From NCBI GenBank assembly GCA_030674185.1, contig CM060314.1, forward strand, positions 19,105,587 through 19,169,586: a stretch of 64,000 nt of DNA, given 5' to 3'. Source of the stretch: Monoplex corrugatus. Lineage: Eukaryota > Mollusca > Gastropoda > Littorinimorpha > Ranellidae. The notes beneath the pieces were generated by a model. It was not told the origin of the DNA, did no database searches, and worked only from the letters and a program-made list of their open reading frames with translations. Made by a program: the position numbers and the translations under genes. This document shows positions 45,470 through 56,240 of the stretch, piece by piece (position 1 is the stretch's first letter; each line of letters opens with the position of its first letter).

Positions 45470-45965
45470 ATCATCATCATCATCAGGTGCCCTGCCGCAT
45501 GGCGTTGGCGACCATGGACTTCCAACCATCTCTATCTCTCGTTGCCCCCAGCATCTCCCCCACCTTTCTCATCCCCAGCCACTCTGCAAGTCCATCCAGC
45601 ATTCTCTCCCTGGGTCTACCTGGTGCTCTCTTTCCCTCCAGCTTCCCCGTTGTGACCAGGTGCTCCAAATCCCCCTTCCTCATAAAATGGCCTATAAATG
45701 TTGCTTGTCTTTTCCTAATCTTCCTTATGAGTGATCTACTTGTGTCTGCCTCCATCAAGACTGTCTCGTTTGTTTTCTTTGCTGTCCATGGAACTCTCAA
45801 CATTCTTCTGAGAAACCACATCTCGGCTGCCTCAATCCTGCTCTGGCTTTGCTTGCTGACTGTCCACGCCTCGCATCCGTACAACAGTATTGGTTCTATA
45901 TAACATTCAAGGACTCTCTTTCTGATGTTAATTGATAGGCATTTGTTGGTAAGAATGCTTGCCAT
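45470..45965 (-). pseudogene. RTE-like LINE 3' copy, cleanest frame
   Basis: The minus strand is open for about 160 codons: ILTNKCLSINIRKRVLECYI, GCEAWTVSKQSQSRIEAAEM, KIRKRQATFIGHFMRKGDLE, GRPRERMLDGLAEWLGMRK, stop after ANAMRQGT. A (GATGAT)n tail follows at 45470-45485. It is 5'-truncated at about 45965. The lack of damage suggests the youngest copy of this family here. Confidence 0.88.
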
Positions 45966-46339
45966 TGCAGAGGAGAAACAATTTCAACTGTGGTTTGATA
46001 AAAAGTGAAGGCACGCTGCCGCAGCAACCACACAGCTACAGCCATTAGCCTTCATGTGCGTCAGCTGTGCTAAGGACTGCCCTTCAACAATCGGTCTGTT
46101 GAGCCACAGCCGACGTTGTTCCACACCCAACTGACTCCTTGCCTGGGCACATCCATGGCTGATTAGACAGACGGAGCCATGTGTTGTTAACTAATAATCA
46201 TCACGGTAGGCTAACTACTGTACTCTTGCGTATAAACTTTATCCACTGGTAAGTTCTTGAAGTTCTCATTCATTCATGTGACCTATAACTTATTGTACTA
46301 TAAAATTGTATGTTCTGTCATCCACTCCAACTGAAGCTA

Positions 46340-46905
46340 CTATTAAGATGATGTAATTTGATCTGGAATTGATGAACGGGTAGGCATACTGATCTTCAGC
46401 ACCTGATGTGGGTTTTCACTTAGAATAGAATACCAGTACTGGAGTATCATGTTCTTACACAGGCAGTGCATGGGAAGGTCTTCTGTGGCCTGTAAGCTAA
46501 CATGCTGACATATATTCTCCATCAGTGCAACCCCTACCCATCCACGTGAAAACTTCCACCTTCTTCCTTCACTGATCCCATAATCAGCGGGTGGTTGGGA
46601 CACTCGTGAGATGCAGTAGTGGACAGGGTCATCCTTTCTGTCTCGGGTGTACAGCAACAAGCATACTGTACTGAGACTGTTCCAACCTTTACATTCAAGT
46701 CTCCCATCACAATCGTCAAGTCATATACAATGTCGTCTAGGTCAGCATGCAACTGGTCGTGAAATACATCTTCGCTTTCTCCATGATTGCTGTTTGTTGG
46801 AACATAGCACTGGGGAGAGTGTTGATGTGTTTTACTCGATAATTCCAAGCGCTCACGTGCACACTGCAGCGTTTCATCTCTAATGTTAATTAGGCTGGTT
46901 TACCT
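46340..46905 (-). pseudogene. LINE endonuclease remnant (block A)
   Basis: The minus strand near 46848-46690 reads CYVPTNSNHGESEDVFHDQL, HADLDDIVYDLTIVMGDLNV and KVGT. This is the DxNxK-type catalytic segment (here GDLNVKVG) of an APE-like endonuclease from an RTE-like LINE. The rest is broken. The homologous remnant in block B is at 59776-60900. Confidence 0.75.
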
Positions 46906-47277
46906 GTTTCATATATAGTTCTCATGTTCCAGAATCTAATCTAATTTTTATATTTGGCGTTCACGACTTCCATCATGCTATCTGTTGCTTCCGTTCGGCT
47001 TTCATCACCATTATTCATTCCAGTATTCTTTGACAATTCTGAACACCCATCACACACAACAGTGACGATGTCTTCTTCCGCTATTTCCGTAACAAGGCTT
47101 TTTTTCCTGGCATTGAGATGTTAGCCCTGTTCCTATCTTCCATCCTGGAGGTCCAGGCTTTGACACTCACCACCCAGCTCTTTCTCTGTCGTCTTCAGAG
47201 ATGGCCTCCTTCCAGAATAACCCGAAGGATGGTTCCACTCACAGTTTGTCTAAGGTCCTTCTGCCGATGTCATTTAA

Positions 47278-47475
47278 CTTTCAGTTTCAATTTCTCAAGA
47301 TGACGTCTTCGCGCTCGGAATGAATTCAGTATACACTAACATCCCACGTGCTATGTGATGGAGAAGATCCAGAATGATCACAGCACAAGCCTTAAGCCTG
47401 CAAACAAACCCATGAGCTGGCCAGGTCCTGAGATCTGACCTAGATAGTTCCATAGCCCTGAGGTCGTATGGGAGT
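47278..47475 (-). mobile_element. SINE body fragment, copy 1
   Basis: Shares TTTCTCAAGATGACGTC, CGCTCGGAA(T/C)GAATTC, AAGCCTTAAGCCTGC and CCATGAGCTGGCCAGGTCCT with 49787-49950 and 59822-59980. Lacks the tRNA head. Most diverged of the three. Confidence 0.7.
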
Positions 47476-48007
47476 GAGGTGGCAGAGACTTCAACTTTTC
47501 CTGGGGCCAGCACCACGAGGGCGGCGCCCATCCCCTCTCCCTGTCACTTAAAGGCATTTCAACTTGTGCCCAGATGACTGTAAGAGCTGACCTTTTTTAA
47601 ACCTTTTAAGACTTGAAGATCATTGCTTTGGCGTTTGCGATTACGTGCTCGTGTATTACGGGAGTGTTTCCTTGTCTGGTTTGTTGATGTCTTGCCCGTG
47701 CCGTACTGGGCTTCTGTTATTTTCTTGGCGTAAACATCTATATTTGTTTTATCATGTTGATGCTACACTGGGTTTCTGATTGATTCCTTCTTAGTGTTTT
47801 ATGACGTGAACTTCTACATCTCTTATCTTTCTCACTTATCATGTCGAAAAGGTCCAGTATGAAGAAGGGAATGAAGTTCATGGACGACTTATAATATATT
47901 TATCTATCTGTGTACTTTTGATCGATTTATTTATTTTTATTCTTCAGATCCACATGCGCTACCAACTGTAAGTTTTCGACATAACACTGTGCTAAAATAT
48001 TCGCTGA

Positions 48008-48009
<2 letters not shown>

Positions 48010-48101
<92 letters not shown>

Positions 48102-48198
48102 GCACACACACATACACACCCTCTCACACACACACTCAAACATGTATATACACACACAAACACACACACACACGCACACACACACACACTCACACACA

Positions 48199-48286
<88 letters not shown>
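48010..48286. repeat. (CA)n microsatellite
   Basis: Two long CA blocks around a degenerate ACACACTCAAACATG centre. The block B equivalent (62455-62580) is much shorter. Confidence 0.97.
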
Positions 48287-48288
<2 letters not shown>

Positions 48289-48849
48289 GTTGAGAAAAGA
48301 AAACAGTGTAAACAAAGCACAACAAATATAACATTACAGGACGCGTCAAACTTCCGTTTATTTTAACCTACCTGTGAAATATGTAGAATTTGTTTTTAGT
48401 ATTGTTGTATTCTTAGACTTGTTTTGAACAGTTTAAGTTTTTGTCATCAATTTAAACAAAACAAAACGATCGTGCGGTTTTAAGATGTTAGAATATCAGT
48501 GCATCTACAACTTTCTGTGTGAGGGTGGTCGTTTGTTTCTTTCGTTCTTTTCTATATTTTTTAAACATTTATGGACAAGGCTTTTACATTCGTCGCCTAC
48601 ATGGCACCATCATTGCGGTAAGGCTGTAGAATGTCATGAAGATTTCATGCATCAGATTTAGCAGGTTTTGTTCGCTCGATCTTCATCAGAGAGATTAGAG
48701 GGATTGTATAACCTGTAAAGTCTGTCTTGTTAACCAAAAACTGTTTAGAAAGTTTCTTTTTTTATATATATATGTATTGTGTTTTGGGTAACAGATTCAC
48801 AGTAACACAGCACGACTTTCAGGTTTATTTGGAATTTATTTATGCTTTC

Positions 48850-49012
48850 ACATTATTATTATTATTGTTGTTGTTGTCGTCATCATCATCATCGTCATCA
48901 TCATTATTAGTAGTATTAGTATTGTTATTATTATTATTATTATTATTGTATTATTATAGTTATATAGTAGTAGTAGTAGTAGTAGTATTGTTGTTGTTGT
49001 TGCTGTTGTTGT
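48850..49012. repeat. (ATT)n/(ATC)n/(GTT)n trinucleotide tract
   Basis: Mixed triplet repeat with a (TAG)n block at about 48965-48985. Confidence 0.93.
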
Positions 49013-49019
49013 AATTTTG

Positions 49020-49785
49020 TCAAACCGTACTAAAGGTGTGAAAAGAAAGTTTCTTGGAACTACACACGTCCAGCTACCCCACTTCCACAAACAACACACA
49101 AAGTCCACATATGGTATGACCAGTCACAAACTGTGTGCGGTACTTTTTCTTTTACATGGCTACATAAACAATTTACGCTGGTTTTTATAACTCCCATTTT
49201 TCGAAGCATGACATTTGTTCCTATGGTTCAGTGTATAAGTCTAAGTCGAAACCATTTCATTCTGATATCTCGAATCGTTTTTACTTAAAAAATGAATTCC
49301 ATTAAACATTTCTACAAAGTTTTATTTCCCAGTGATTATAAATATTGTGCTTTTGTATCATTCTTAAATAATGTATCATAATATAACAATGTACTTCTGG
49401 TAATTGAGAACAGCTTTTGTTAGGGAATATTCATATCCATTGTCTTATCATCATGCATAGTAACATTGCTCCTCTTTATTCAATATTTTACTGCAAGCTT
49501 AGAAGTTGTATATGTAATAAAATCTACACGTTTATTATATTTCCGTTTAAGTTTTTCACAGGATAGGAAGTTATCATTGTCCAAGAAAGCTCGCAACACA
49601 ACAAAAACCTCTTGTTATCCATTGTCTATGTCTTGCTAAATTTCTTTCCAATCTGTATCTATTCGTTATAACCTAAGGTTTCTGCACAGACTTCGTCTTT
49701 AGTGCTAAGCCTTACGTTTGACGACTGGATAATTTAGATATCCTACGAATGGACACGCAGAGTACTAAGAGCAAGTTGCCCACAC
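49020..49785. other. no gene seen
   Basis: AT-rich sequence without frames over 60 codons. Confidence 0.5.
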
Positions 49786-49786
49786 T

Positions 49787-50045
49787 GTCAGTTTCAGTTT
49801 CTCAAGATGACGTCTCAGCGCTCGGAACGAATTCCATTTGCACTACCGTCACAGGTGCCATGTGTATGGTGATCATGGCACAAGCCCTAAGCCTGTACTT
49901 AAACCCATGAGCTGGCCAGGTCCTGAGGCCTTACCTAAGTCTATGTTTGACCTAGTCTTTGGTTTATACTGGTGTTGTATCAGCCTATCACTGGAATAAT
50001 CTTGGTTACATGTAAATGACATATGTATCTGTGTATCTTATCTGT
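49787..50045 (-). mobile_element. SINE body fragment, copy 2
   Basis: About 255 bp homologous to the 3' part of the SINE at 59822-60298, from TTTCAGTTTCTCAAGATGAC to TGACATATGTATCTGTGTAT. Lacks the tRNA head. Confidence 0.75.
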
Positions 50046-50221
50046 CAATTAGCCTTAACTCTTTCACTCCACCAGTTTCCGCTATCACCTTGGACAAAAG
50101 ATGAGAAAACAGGTTAACCTGATCACCAATGTTTGCCTTCTTTGACTGGGAACAGCCATCGACAGTCAGTGTGATGCTGGCAGTTATGGGATTAGTGAAG
50201 CTCTTCCACAGGATCAGTTGC

Positions 50222-50290
50222 TGTGGTCCAGTGGTTAGCAAAATGCACTGCCGACCGGAAGGTTGTGGGTTCAGTTCAGATCTTAACAGT
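50222..50290 (+). other. tRNA-like SINE head remnant
   Basis: TCCAGTGGTTAGCAAAATGC (A-box region) and GGTTGTGGGTTCAGTTC (B-box region) are spaced as in a tRNA-derived SINE. A (TG)n tract follows at 50303-50430. Confidence 0.55.
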
Positions 50291-50301
50291 CCTGTCCAAA
50301 G

Positions 50302-50433
<132 letters not shown>

Positions 50434-50643
50434 GTTGTGTATGTGTCTGTGTATGCGTGTATGTGTATGTCAACTTCTCTCACTGCACCAATTCCCTTTA
50501 GTTCGTCTGTAAAGATGTCAAAAATGCCCTACGTTTCTTCACCAACATAATGCAGAAGCATCGCTTTTTTTTTTCGTCATTCACATCTAGTGGGCATAAC
50601 AAATTTTCGAATCTGTCCAACCACTTTTTCTACCGAGGTCCGG

Positions 50644-50788
50644 TGTCGTAGAATATTTCGGAACCAGGATAAATCGGAACCGGTTCCCAAAAATCCTAGG
50701 ATATTTCGGAACCATTCCCATTTATCCCGCACCTGGCGGCAGGATATTTGGGAACCTCCAGGATATTTCGGAACCACCATCTAGACGC
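50644..50788 (+). repeat. left inverted end with sub-terminal motifs
   Basis: About 145 bp. Contains five or so variants of GGATATTTCGGAACC (also GGATAAATCGGAACC and GGATATTTGGGAACC) in both orientations, ending CCACCATCTAGACG. Its mirror is at 54486-54635. Probably binding sites for the transposase. Confidence 0.85.
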
Positions 50789-50944
50789 TTTCATATGATT
50801 TTCTTAGTTTCTAGACGCTTTCAAATCAGAGTTTACACTTTGTACACTTTTTATTTGTTATTCATTCAAAGTAGGCTGGCTTTCATGAGTTTGTGCAAAG
50901 TAAACAAGTAAAAACAAGTAAAAAAGTAAACTCGTTCATCTCGT

Positions 50945-52435
50945 TCATCTGAATCCAACCACTGGTGCATAGTGGCACCTGGTGCTGTTGTCCAGATAAA
51001 GTGCGCACGGTGTAGGCTGGTCCTTGGTGAACTTGTATGGTTTGCGCTGGTCCACTGGTTTCTTCGACTCCTCTGCAGCGGCCTTCTGTGCGGCTTTTTG
51101 TTCCTCCACCATTGCAGGAGACACATAGGGGAATCTACCCCAGGAGAGTTTGTCCTGGTCGGGTGAAGTGCCTTGCCCAAATGTGTAGGTGTAAATATCC
51201 ATCTGCAGAATCTGGGCAGCCGTGAATATTTCAACTTCTGTGCCCCACACTGAAGACCGTGGCATATTGGTGCGCAGAATGTACTTCCAGACGGGCTCCC
51301 GCCCAGTGAATTGCTGGATCACTGAACCTGGACCTGCCTTGGCAATCGCTTCTGTAATGACAGCTCTGACCATCAGGTGGTCCTCTTCGTCACCAGATAT
51401 AAGGTAGGCCAACGCACGGAAGAGGCAGTTCCCATCCCCTTGCACCTTCCTGGTGACCAGAGTTTCAGTAATCTTGTGCCCATTCACCTTCCAGCAGTAC
51501 TTGACCTTCTGGGCGCTCAGGCCTCCCATTCTTTCGCAGAGGACTCTCCTCTCAGCAATGGTCGTGCAGGGGTTGAAGGAGTACTTAGTAGACTCTGTGC
51601 AGCCAATCACAATGCTCATGTCCACATCCTCCTCGTCATCAAACTCCATACGTCCAGCAGGCCCAGGTGGGGGGATCACTTTGATCCAGTCAGCTTCCTT
51701 GGTGGAAACTTCTGTGGATGGAGCAAATGAGGCCTTCTTGACGCGCTTGGGTTTTGGTGGGGCAGTTGCTTCACATTGGCCTTCTGTGCGCTCTGAGGTT
51801 TGAGAAGCAGTCGCTGATTCTTGTGATGAGGGGTGTGCTGAGTCTGGTGCTGATCCTTGAGAAGAAGCTGGAGCGGATTCTTGAGAAGAGGCGAACACTG
51901 AAGCAGGTCTCTTTTTGGGTTGACGTGATTTGTAGTTGGCTGGTGCGTCTGGAAGGTCCAGATGGGGGAACCCTTCTTGTGGGTTGTGGTACAATTTCGG
52001 GTTGCTTGCATTCACCTGTTGGGCCAGTACCTTACCCTCTTCAGTCATCAGCGTGTATCTAGATTTCTTGGCATCCACAGACACGATTGTGTAGGGCCCC
52101 ATGAACTGGTAGTCCATTTTGCCACCCTTCCTGCCGCTGTGCATCATGTTCCGCTTCATAACCTTGGTACCCACTTCAAGGGGCTTGCCTGCTTGGTGTC
52201 TTCTATCAAAATAGTCCTTCTGGACGCTCTGCTCCTTGGCAATGTTCTGGGACACAGTTTTGAAGATATCTTCACGGATGGCCTTTGCTGACTCGAAAAC
52301 CTCCTCTTGGCTGACTTCCTGTTGTTCAGATTCAAGTTGCTTCTCCAGGTTGCGCGCCTCCTCTTCTGAGATGTCATCCCCCTCAGGTTTGTTGTGCAGT
52401 AGATCAACTGGCAGGGTCATCTTGCGTCCAAACAT
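50945..52435 (-). CDS. Ginger-like transposase C-terminus with OTU protease
   Basis: 496 codons starting in the middle of the family-wide MFGRKMTLPVDLL motif, so this is the continuation of the 52435-54171 frame after a one-base shift. A GPY/F-type module follows (MDYQFMGPYTIVSVDAKKS), then a Ser/Ala/Gln linker. An OTU cysteine-protease domain has VQGDGNCLFRALAYLISGD (catalytic Asp/Cys about 332/335), EVEIFTAAQILQMDIYTYTF, and a closing CHYAPVVGF with the catalytic His. OTU enzymes cut ubiquitin chains. Its role in a transposase is unknown; it could protect the protein from degradation. All three catalytic positions are present. The tail ends one residue after that strand. Confidence 0.8.
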   Translation of the reverse strand: MFGRKMTLPVDLLHNKPEGDDISEEEARNLEKQLESEQQEVSQEEVFESAKAIREDIFKTVSQNIAKEQSVQKDYFDRRHQAGKPLEVGTKVMKRNMMHSGRKGGKMDYQFMGPYTIVSVDAKKSRYTLMTEEGKVLAQQVNASNPKLYHNPQEGFPHLDLPDAPANYKSRQPKKRPASVFASSQESAPASSQGSAPDSAHPSSQESATASQTSERTEGQCEATAPPKPKRVKKASFAPSTEVSTKEADWIKVIPPPGPAGRMEFDDEEDVDMSIVIGCTESTKYSFNPCTTIAERRVLCERMGGLSAQKVKYCWKVNGHKITETLVTRKVQGDGNCLFRALAYLISGDEEDHLMVRAVITEAIAKAGPGSVIQQFTGREPVWKYILRTNMPRSSVWGTEVEIFTAAQILQMDIYTYTFGQGTSPDQDKLSWGRFPYVSPAMVEEQKAAQKAAAEESKKPVDQRKPYKFTKDQPTPCALYLDNSTRCHYAPVVGFR

Positions 52436-53841
52436 TATCTCAAAGGGAGATCTCCTGTTGCCCGCCTTCTGGACGCTCTGAAGGAGTAGGCTATGGCGTC
52501 AAGAAGTTTATACCAGTCACTGGGTTGGTCTTGGACTGATTTCCTCAGAGCTGTAAGGGTGCTGGCATTCTGGCGTTCACAAAGTCCATTGGCCTGTGGA
52601 TGGTATGCCCCTGTGATGCGGTGGTGCAGGCCAGTAAGGCCATACAGACGGTCAGACACTGCATTGCAGAATTCTCTGCCCTGATCTGTGATGTGTATTT
52701 TGGCGGGGCCATACCTGCACATTAATGAGAAGAGGCAGTTTCCAACAGATTCAGCAGTTTTGTCCTTCAGGGCGAACAGTTCTACCCACTTGGAGAAGTA
52801 ATCAATGGCAGTGAACACATACAGATGACCTTCTGGACTCTCAGGGAAGGGGCCCATGAGATCGATGCCAATTTGCTGCCACACTCCTTGAGGGACAGGG
52901 ATGGGTTGCAGAGTCTGCTTTCCCTTCTCCAAATTGCTCACCTTGTTGCGCTGACACTCTGTACAGGATTTGATGTACTTCTTGACGTCTTGTGTGATAC
53001 GCGGCCAAAAGTATCTGGTGGAGAGGTGATTTGCCACAGTGTTCCAACCCAGGTGGCCACCAAGCGCTTTTGATTCTTTGGATGTGCCAATTCCACTGTG
53101 GATGCACTGGATGATGGTCAGCTGCTCCTTCTGGTCGGCCACTACCTCCAGATCCTTCCCACTCTTCTTGAACATCAACTTGTTTCCATTCAGGAAATAC
53201 TTGTGGCGTGCTTGGAAAATTAATTTGTTCTTGGCCTTCCGGTCACTGAAGGTGGGGAGGGTACCATCAAGTAGGAACTTCCTTGTTTGCTCCATCCTGC
53301 GTGCCCATTCATCAGAAGGGAGGGGGGCCCTGATGGTGCCATTCCATCGTTTTCTACCATCAGAGCACTTCTGGGTCTGGGTAGCCTGTGTGTCAAAGTC
53401 CTCAAAGGAATCATCGTCAGAAGGTACATACTCTGAATCTCCTGTGTCCTTCTGGTCGCTTGAAGAAGTAGACTGTGTAGAAGATGTTGTTGTTGAAACA
53501 CTGGCCTTCTGTTCGCTGGAATCACTGGATACAGGCTGGCCCCGCCCTGAAAGGGATCGCAAAACGTAGGAAAACGTGAGTAGGAGGGTAGGGATGAAGG
53601 GACAAAGTGCACGAATCAGAAAGATAATAAGCGAGAAAGAAAGAAAAATGAGAGAGAGCGAGAGAGAGCGAGAGAGAGAGAGAGAGAGAGAGAGGGGAGA
53701 GAGAGAGAGAGAGAAAACAAGAGATAGAGTGATAGATAAAGAGAGAGAGAGAGAGAGATGGGGTGAGAGAGAGAGAGAGAAGAGAAAAAACAAGAGATAG
53801 AGTGATAGATAGATAAAGAGAGAGAGAGAGAGAGATGGGGT

Positions 53842-53899
<58 letters not shown>

Positions 53900-54171
53900 G
53901 AATACTCAGTACCAGTAGTGGATGTTGTTGTTGAAACACTGGCCTTCTGTTCGCTGGAATCACTGGATACAGGCTGGCTTGGCACAGAAATTTCCACTTC
54001 TTTGCCTTGATTCAACTGTTCCCAGATATGATCTGGGATATCAAAATCAATACTCCCGTCATCTAGCACTTCTCTCTCCATTTTACAGAATCTTGATCTC
54101 CGTCTAGAAGGTTTTGATGTACGCTGACGCGCTATTGCGTCACAAAGCGTGAAACTAGCCTTAGTGAACAT
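52435..54171 (-). CDS. Ginger-like transposase (integrase), N-terminal and core
   Basis: 578 codons from an ATG at 54171. An H2C2 zinc finger (GHLGWNTVANHL ... KSCTECQRNK, Cys pair near residue 402) precedes a DD35E core: Asp in IGIDLMGPFPESP (about 437), Asp in IHITDQGREF (about 496), Glu in NGLCERQN (about 531). The N-terminal 80 residues are acidic. Residues about 87-208 are read from a (GA)n tract and are unlikely to be real: GTACTG at 53912 and CCTTTCAG ending at 53547 could bound a 366-bp intron in frame. The 66 bp encoding QPVSSDSSEQKASVSTTTS occur on both sides of that tract. At the 3' end, the frame drifts off near 52475 into a false stop, and the natural continuation is in the next frame. 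Confidence 0.8.
53616..53905. repeat. (GA)n tract inside transposase gene
   Basis: GA repeats with two copies of an AACAAGAGATAGAGTGATAG block (about 53717 and 53790). Likely intronic. Confidence 0.9.
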
Positions 54172-54485
54172 TTGTTCGCCACAGGCGTGGGAAAACTCAC
54201 GCGCTGGAGTACAGTGAATTGTAACTCAGTGAATTTTGACACGGAATGATGCAAACAGAATATTAGTGAAGCCTTGAAGTGAAGGAATATGTATCAATCT
54301 TCATTCTCTTATTAGTGAAGCCATTTGGGCCTTCTCTGCGTGAATGCATCATAAACAAAGAGATAAACAGGTAGGTGAGAAGAGATTTATTGCACAACCT
54401 CATCAAAGCGGCCACAGTGTGAGAAACTCATCAAAATCTGTTTAGAAAAAGTCATAAAGTCAAAAATTCAAGTGGGCTAATGACC

Positions 54486-54635
54486 TTCTAGACGGTTCCG
54501 AAATATCCTGGTGGTTCCCAAATATCCTGCCACTAGAGTCAGGATTAATCGGAATGGTTCCCAAAAATCCTGCCACCAGGGCCAGGATAAATCGGAATGG
54601 TTCCCATTCGTCCGGTTCCGAAATATCCTGTGACA
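54486..54635 (-). repeat. right inverted end with sub-terminal motifs
   Basis: About 150 bp. Read on the minus strand, it aligns with the left end from TGTCACAGGATATTTCGG to ACCGTCTAGA. Contains GGATTTTTGGGAACC twice-over type variants with GGTGGCA spacers. Confidence 0.85.
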
Positions 54636-54886
54636 CCGGCCGATTGTTCGTCTGCATGCGCGTCTATCGAAGGAAATGCTGGTAGATTTGTTGTCATCAC
54701 TGAAAGTTCGTTGTTCTTGTAATCCTCGTCACCAAAAACGTAAAAGCTACGTCTGTCTTGCTTCCTTTCAATTAAATTCGAACACAGTTCGTGTGTTTTA
54801 GCACTTTAACAACTTGCTGCTAACGTGAACAAATCATAGACAGCGGTTGTAAGTGTATCTGTAATATGCATGTCTCTTACGTATAT

Positions 54887-55010
54887 TCATCATCATCATG
54901 TGTCCTGATGCATGGCGTTGGCGATCATGGCCATCCACACGAATCTGTCTCTGCAAGAACATCTCGCACCCTCTCTGTCTTCAGCCACCTTGCAAGTCCG
55001 TTTTATTGCT
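54887..55010 (-). pseudogene. RTE-like LINE 3' tip
   Basis: Last 120 bp of the LINE family (GATGATGATG tail, GCCATGATCGCCAACGCCAT, then GACTTGCAAGGTGGCTGAAG), on the minus strand. Most severely truncated copy. Confidence 0.75.
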
Positions 55011-55418
55011 GAGTTTTAAAAAAAATTTTTTTTATTAATGCGGTTTGTGCAGTTGTAGGTAAAACATTTAAGAACAGCTATTTGTCCCACTGGGATGATT
55101 AATCCTTTCATTCAGACCTTGAGTAACGCTAAGATTTCAGAACATCTATTGTCGTAAAGAAGTAGTTCACAGCCTGTTTAGTCCGTATTTCACCAAGCGC
55201 CTAAAATTCTAAACTTCAGTAGATTCTATTCCATTCTTAGACATGGCAAATGTTTTGTTGTGGAATTTTTTTTATTTCTAATCCATACGACCTGTGTTTT
55301 ACTAGTGTTTATTGATAAATTTGATGGCCATCAAAAATGTTTTCCTGTGTCAAAGTTTCTGCAAAAGAAGTTGCGCACAGTGTGTTATAGTGTGTGTGTG
55401 TGTCATCTGCATACTGTG

Positions 55419-55420
<2 letters not shown>
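55011..55420. other. no gene seen
   Basis: AT-rich unique sequence. Confidence 0.5.

Positions 55421-55422
<2 letters not shown>

Positions 55423-55509
<87 letters not shown>
55423..55509. repeat. (TG)n microsatellite
   Basis: About 43 TG units. Sequence 55510-56120 beyond it holds no supported gene. Confidence 0.97.
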
Positions 55510-55510
<1 letters not shown>

Positions 55511-56119
55511 TGTATGTGCATACAGTCGTTCATACGAACGTCGTTTATTCTCTCAGTTTCTCTAGTTACAGCTCCAAGTTTTATGCAGAAAGAGAGGAAA
55601 TTTGTTAGGACTCAGGAAGTCTTCAGAAAGACAGGAAGGCTTGTTAGAGCTCCAGGTTTTAAGCAGAAAGAAATCACAGATTAATTTAGATAGCATACAT
55701 TGCAACCAGTCGCCACTTCCTAATGTTTTCATTTATCACCCAGATGTTTCTATCCAGTGTCGTATCTGAGTAAGAGAAACTCTGCAGATAGTTGAAAACA
55801 CGAATCAGCTATGCCGATAATACCAAACACACATTGCTCAGATATGAGAATCATTGTTGTGTGATCTTTCTCTTATATTCCTTAAACCAAACGCTTTAAT
55901 CTAATCTACAAATCAATCGTAAAGTTTTATACTTTATCTCCATTTGATTTTTCTAGCGCACGCCTGTTGAAGCGGGTTATCAAAAGCGCACGACTGTCAG
56001 GTGGAGCCTTACCAAGGAGAGTAAATGTAGGTACGAACCCTCAGCCCCAAGACAGAGAAAGAAGAGTTGTCTCACATGCAATGACAAAATGTATGTACAT
56101 TTACTCCTCTTACAATTTG

Positions 56120-56126
<7 letters not shown>

Positions 56127-56193
<67 letters not shown>

Positions 56194-56240
56194 AGTAGAG
56201 AAGAGAAGAGAAAAAAAAAAAAGAGAGAGAGAGACAATAT
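56127..56240. repeat. (GA)n microsatellite
   Basis: About 32 GA units, then AAGAGAAGAG and poly-A. Confidence 0.95.

Larger units (their letters stand above)
40080..48430. repeat. segmental duplication, block A
   Basis: Four or more pieces are homologous, in the same order and orientation, to pieces of 56100-62720: 40269-40440, 43085-43515, 44940-44985, 46188-47000 and 47760-48430. Between them block A holds its own insertions (AAGTC satellite, LINE and Penelope remnants, 59-bp repeats, and LINE fragments at 45000-46185). Confidence 0.65.
50644..54635 (-). mobile_element. Ginger-like DNA transposon, complete ends
   Basis: A 3,992-bp unit bounded by inverted ends starting TGTC(G/A)(T/C)AG(G/A)ATATTTCGGAACC and flanked on both sides by CCGG (50640-50643 and 54636-54639). 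CCGG is palindromic, so it is either a 4-bp target duplication or the last bases of the ends. Inside, on the minus strand, are an integrase-like transposase and an OTU-protease segment, in two overlapping frames. The ends, the size and the gypsy-type integrase without RT, protease, gag or LTRs match Ginger DNA transposons, known relatives of gypsy integrases and of vertebrate GIN1/KRBA2. The copy is probably inactive because of one frameshift. Confidence 0.85.

Noticed and set aside
47949..47972. 20-bp micro-exon (also 62352-62371)
   Set aside because: CAG and GTAAGT flank 20 bp in both duplicate blocks, but no coding frame or neighbouring exon supports it.
51222..52684. Plus-strand frames across the transposon
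   Set aside because: Shadows of the integrase and OTU frames.
50644..54635. Ty3/gypsy retrotransposon
   Set aside because: The integrase is gypsy-like, but there are no LTRs, RT, RNase H, protease or gag, and the unit has inverted rather than direct ends.
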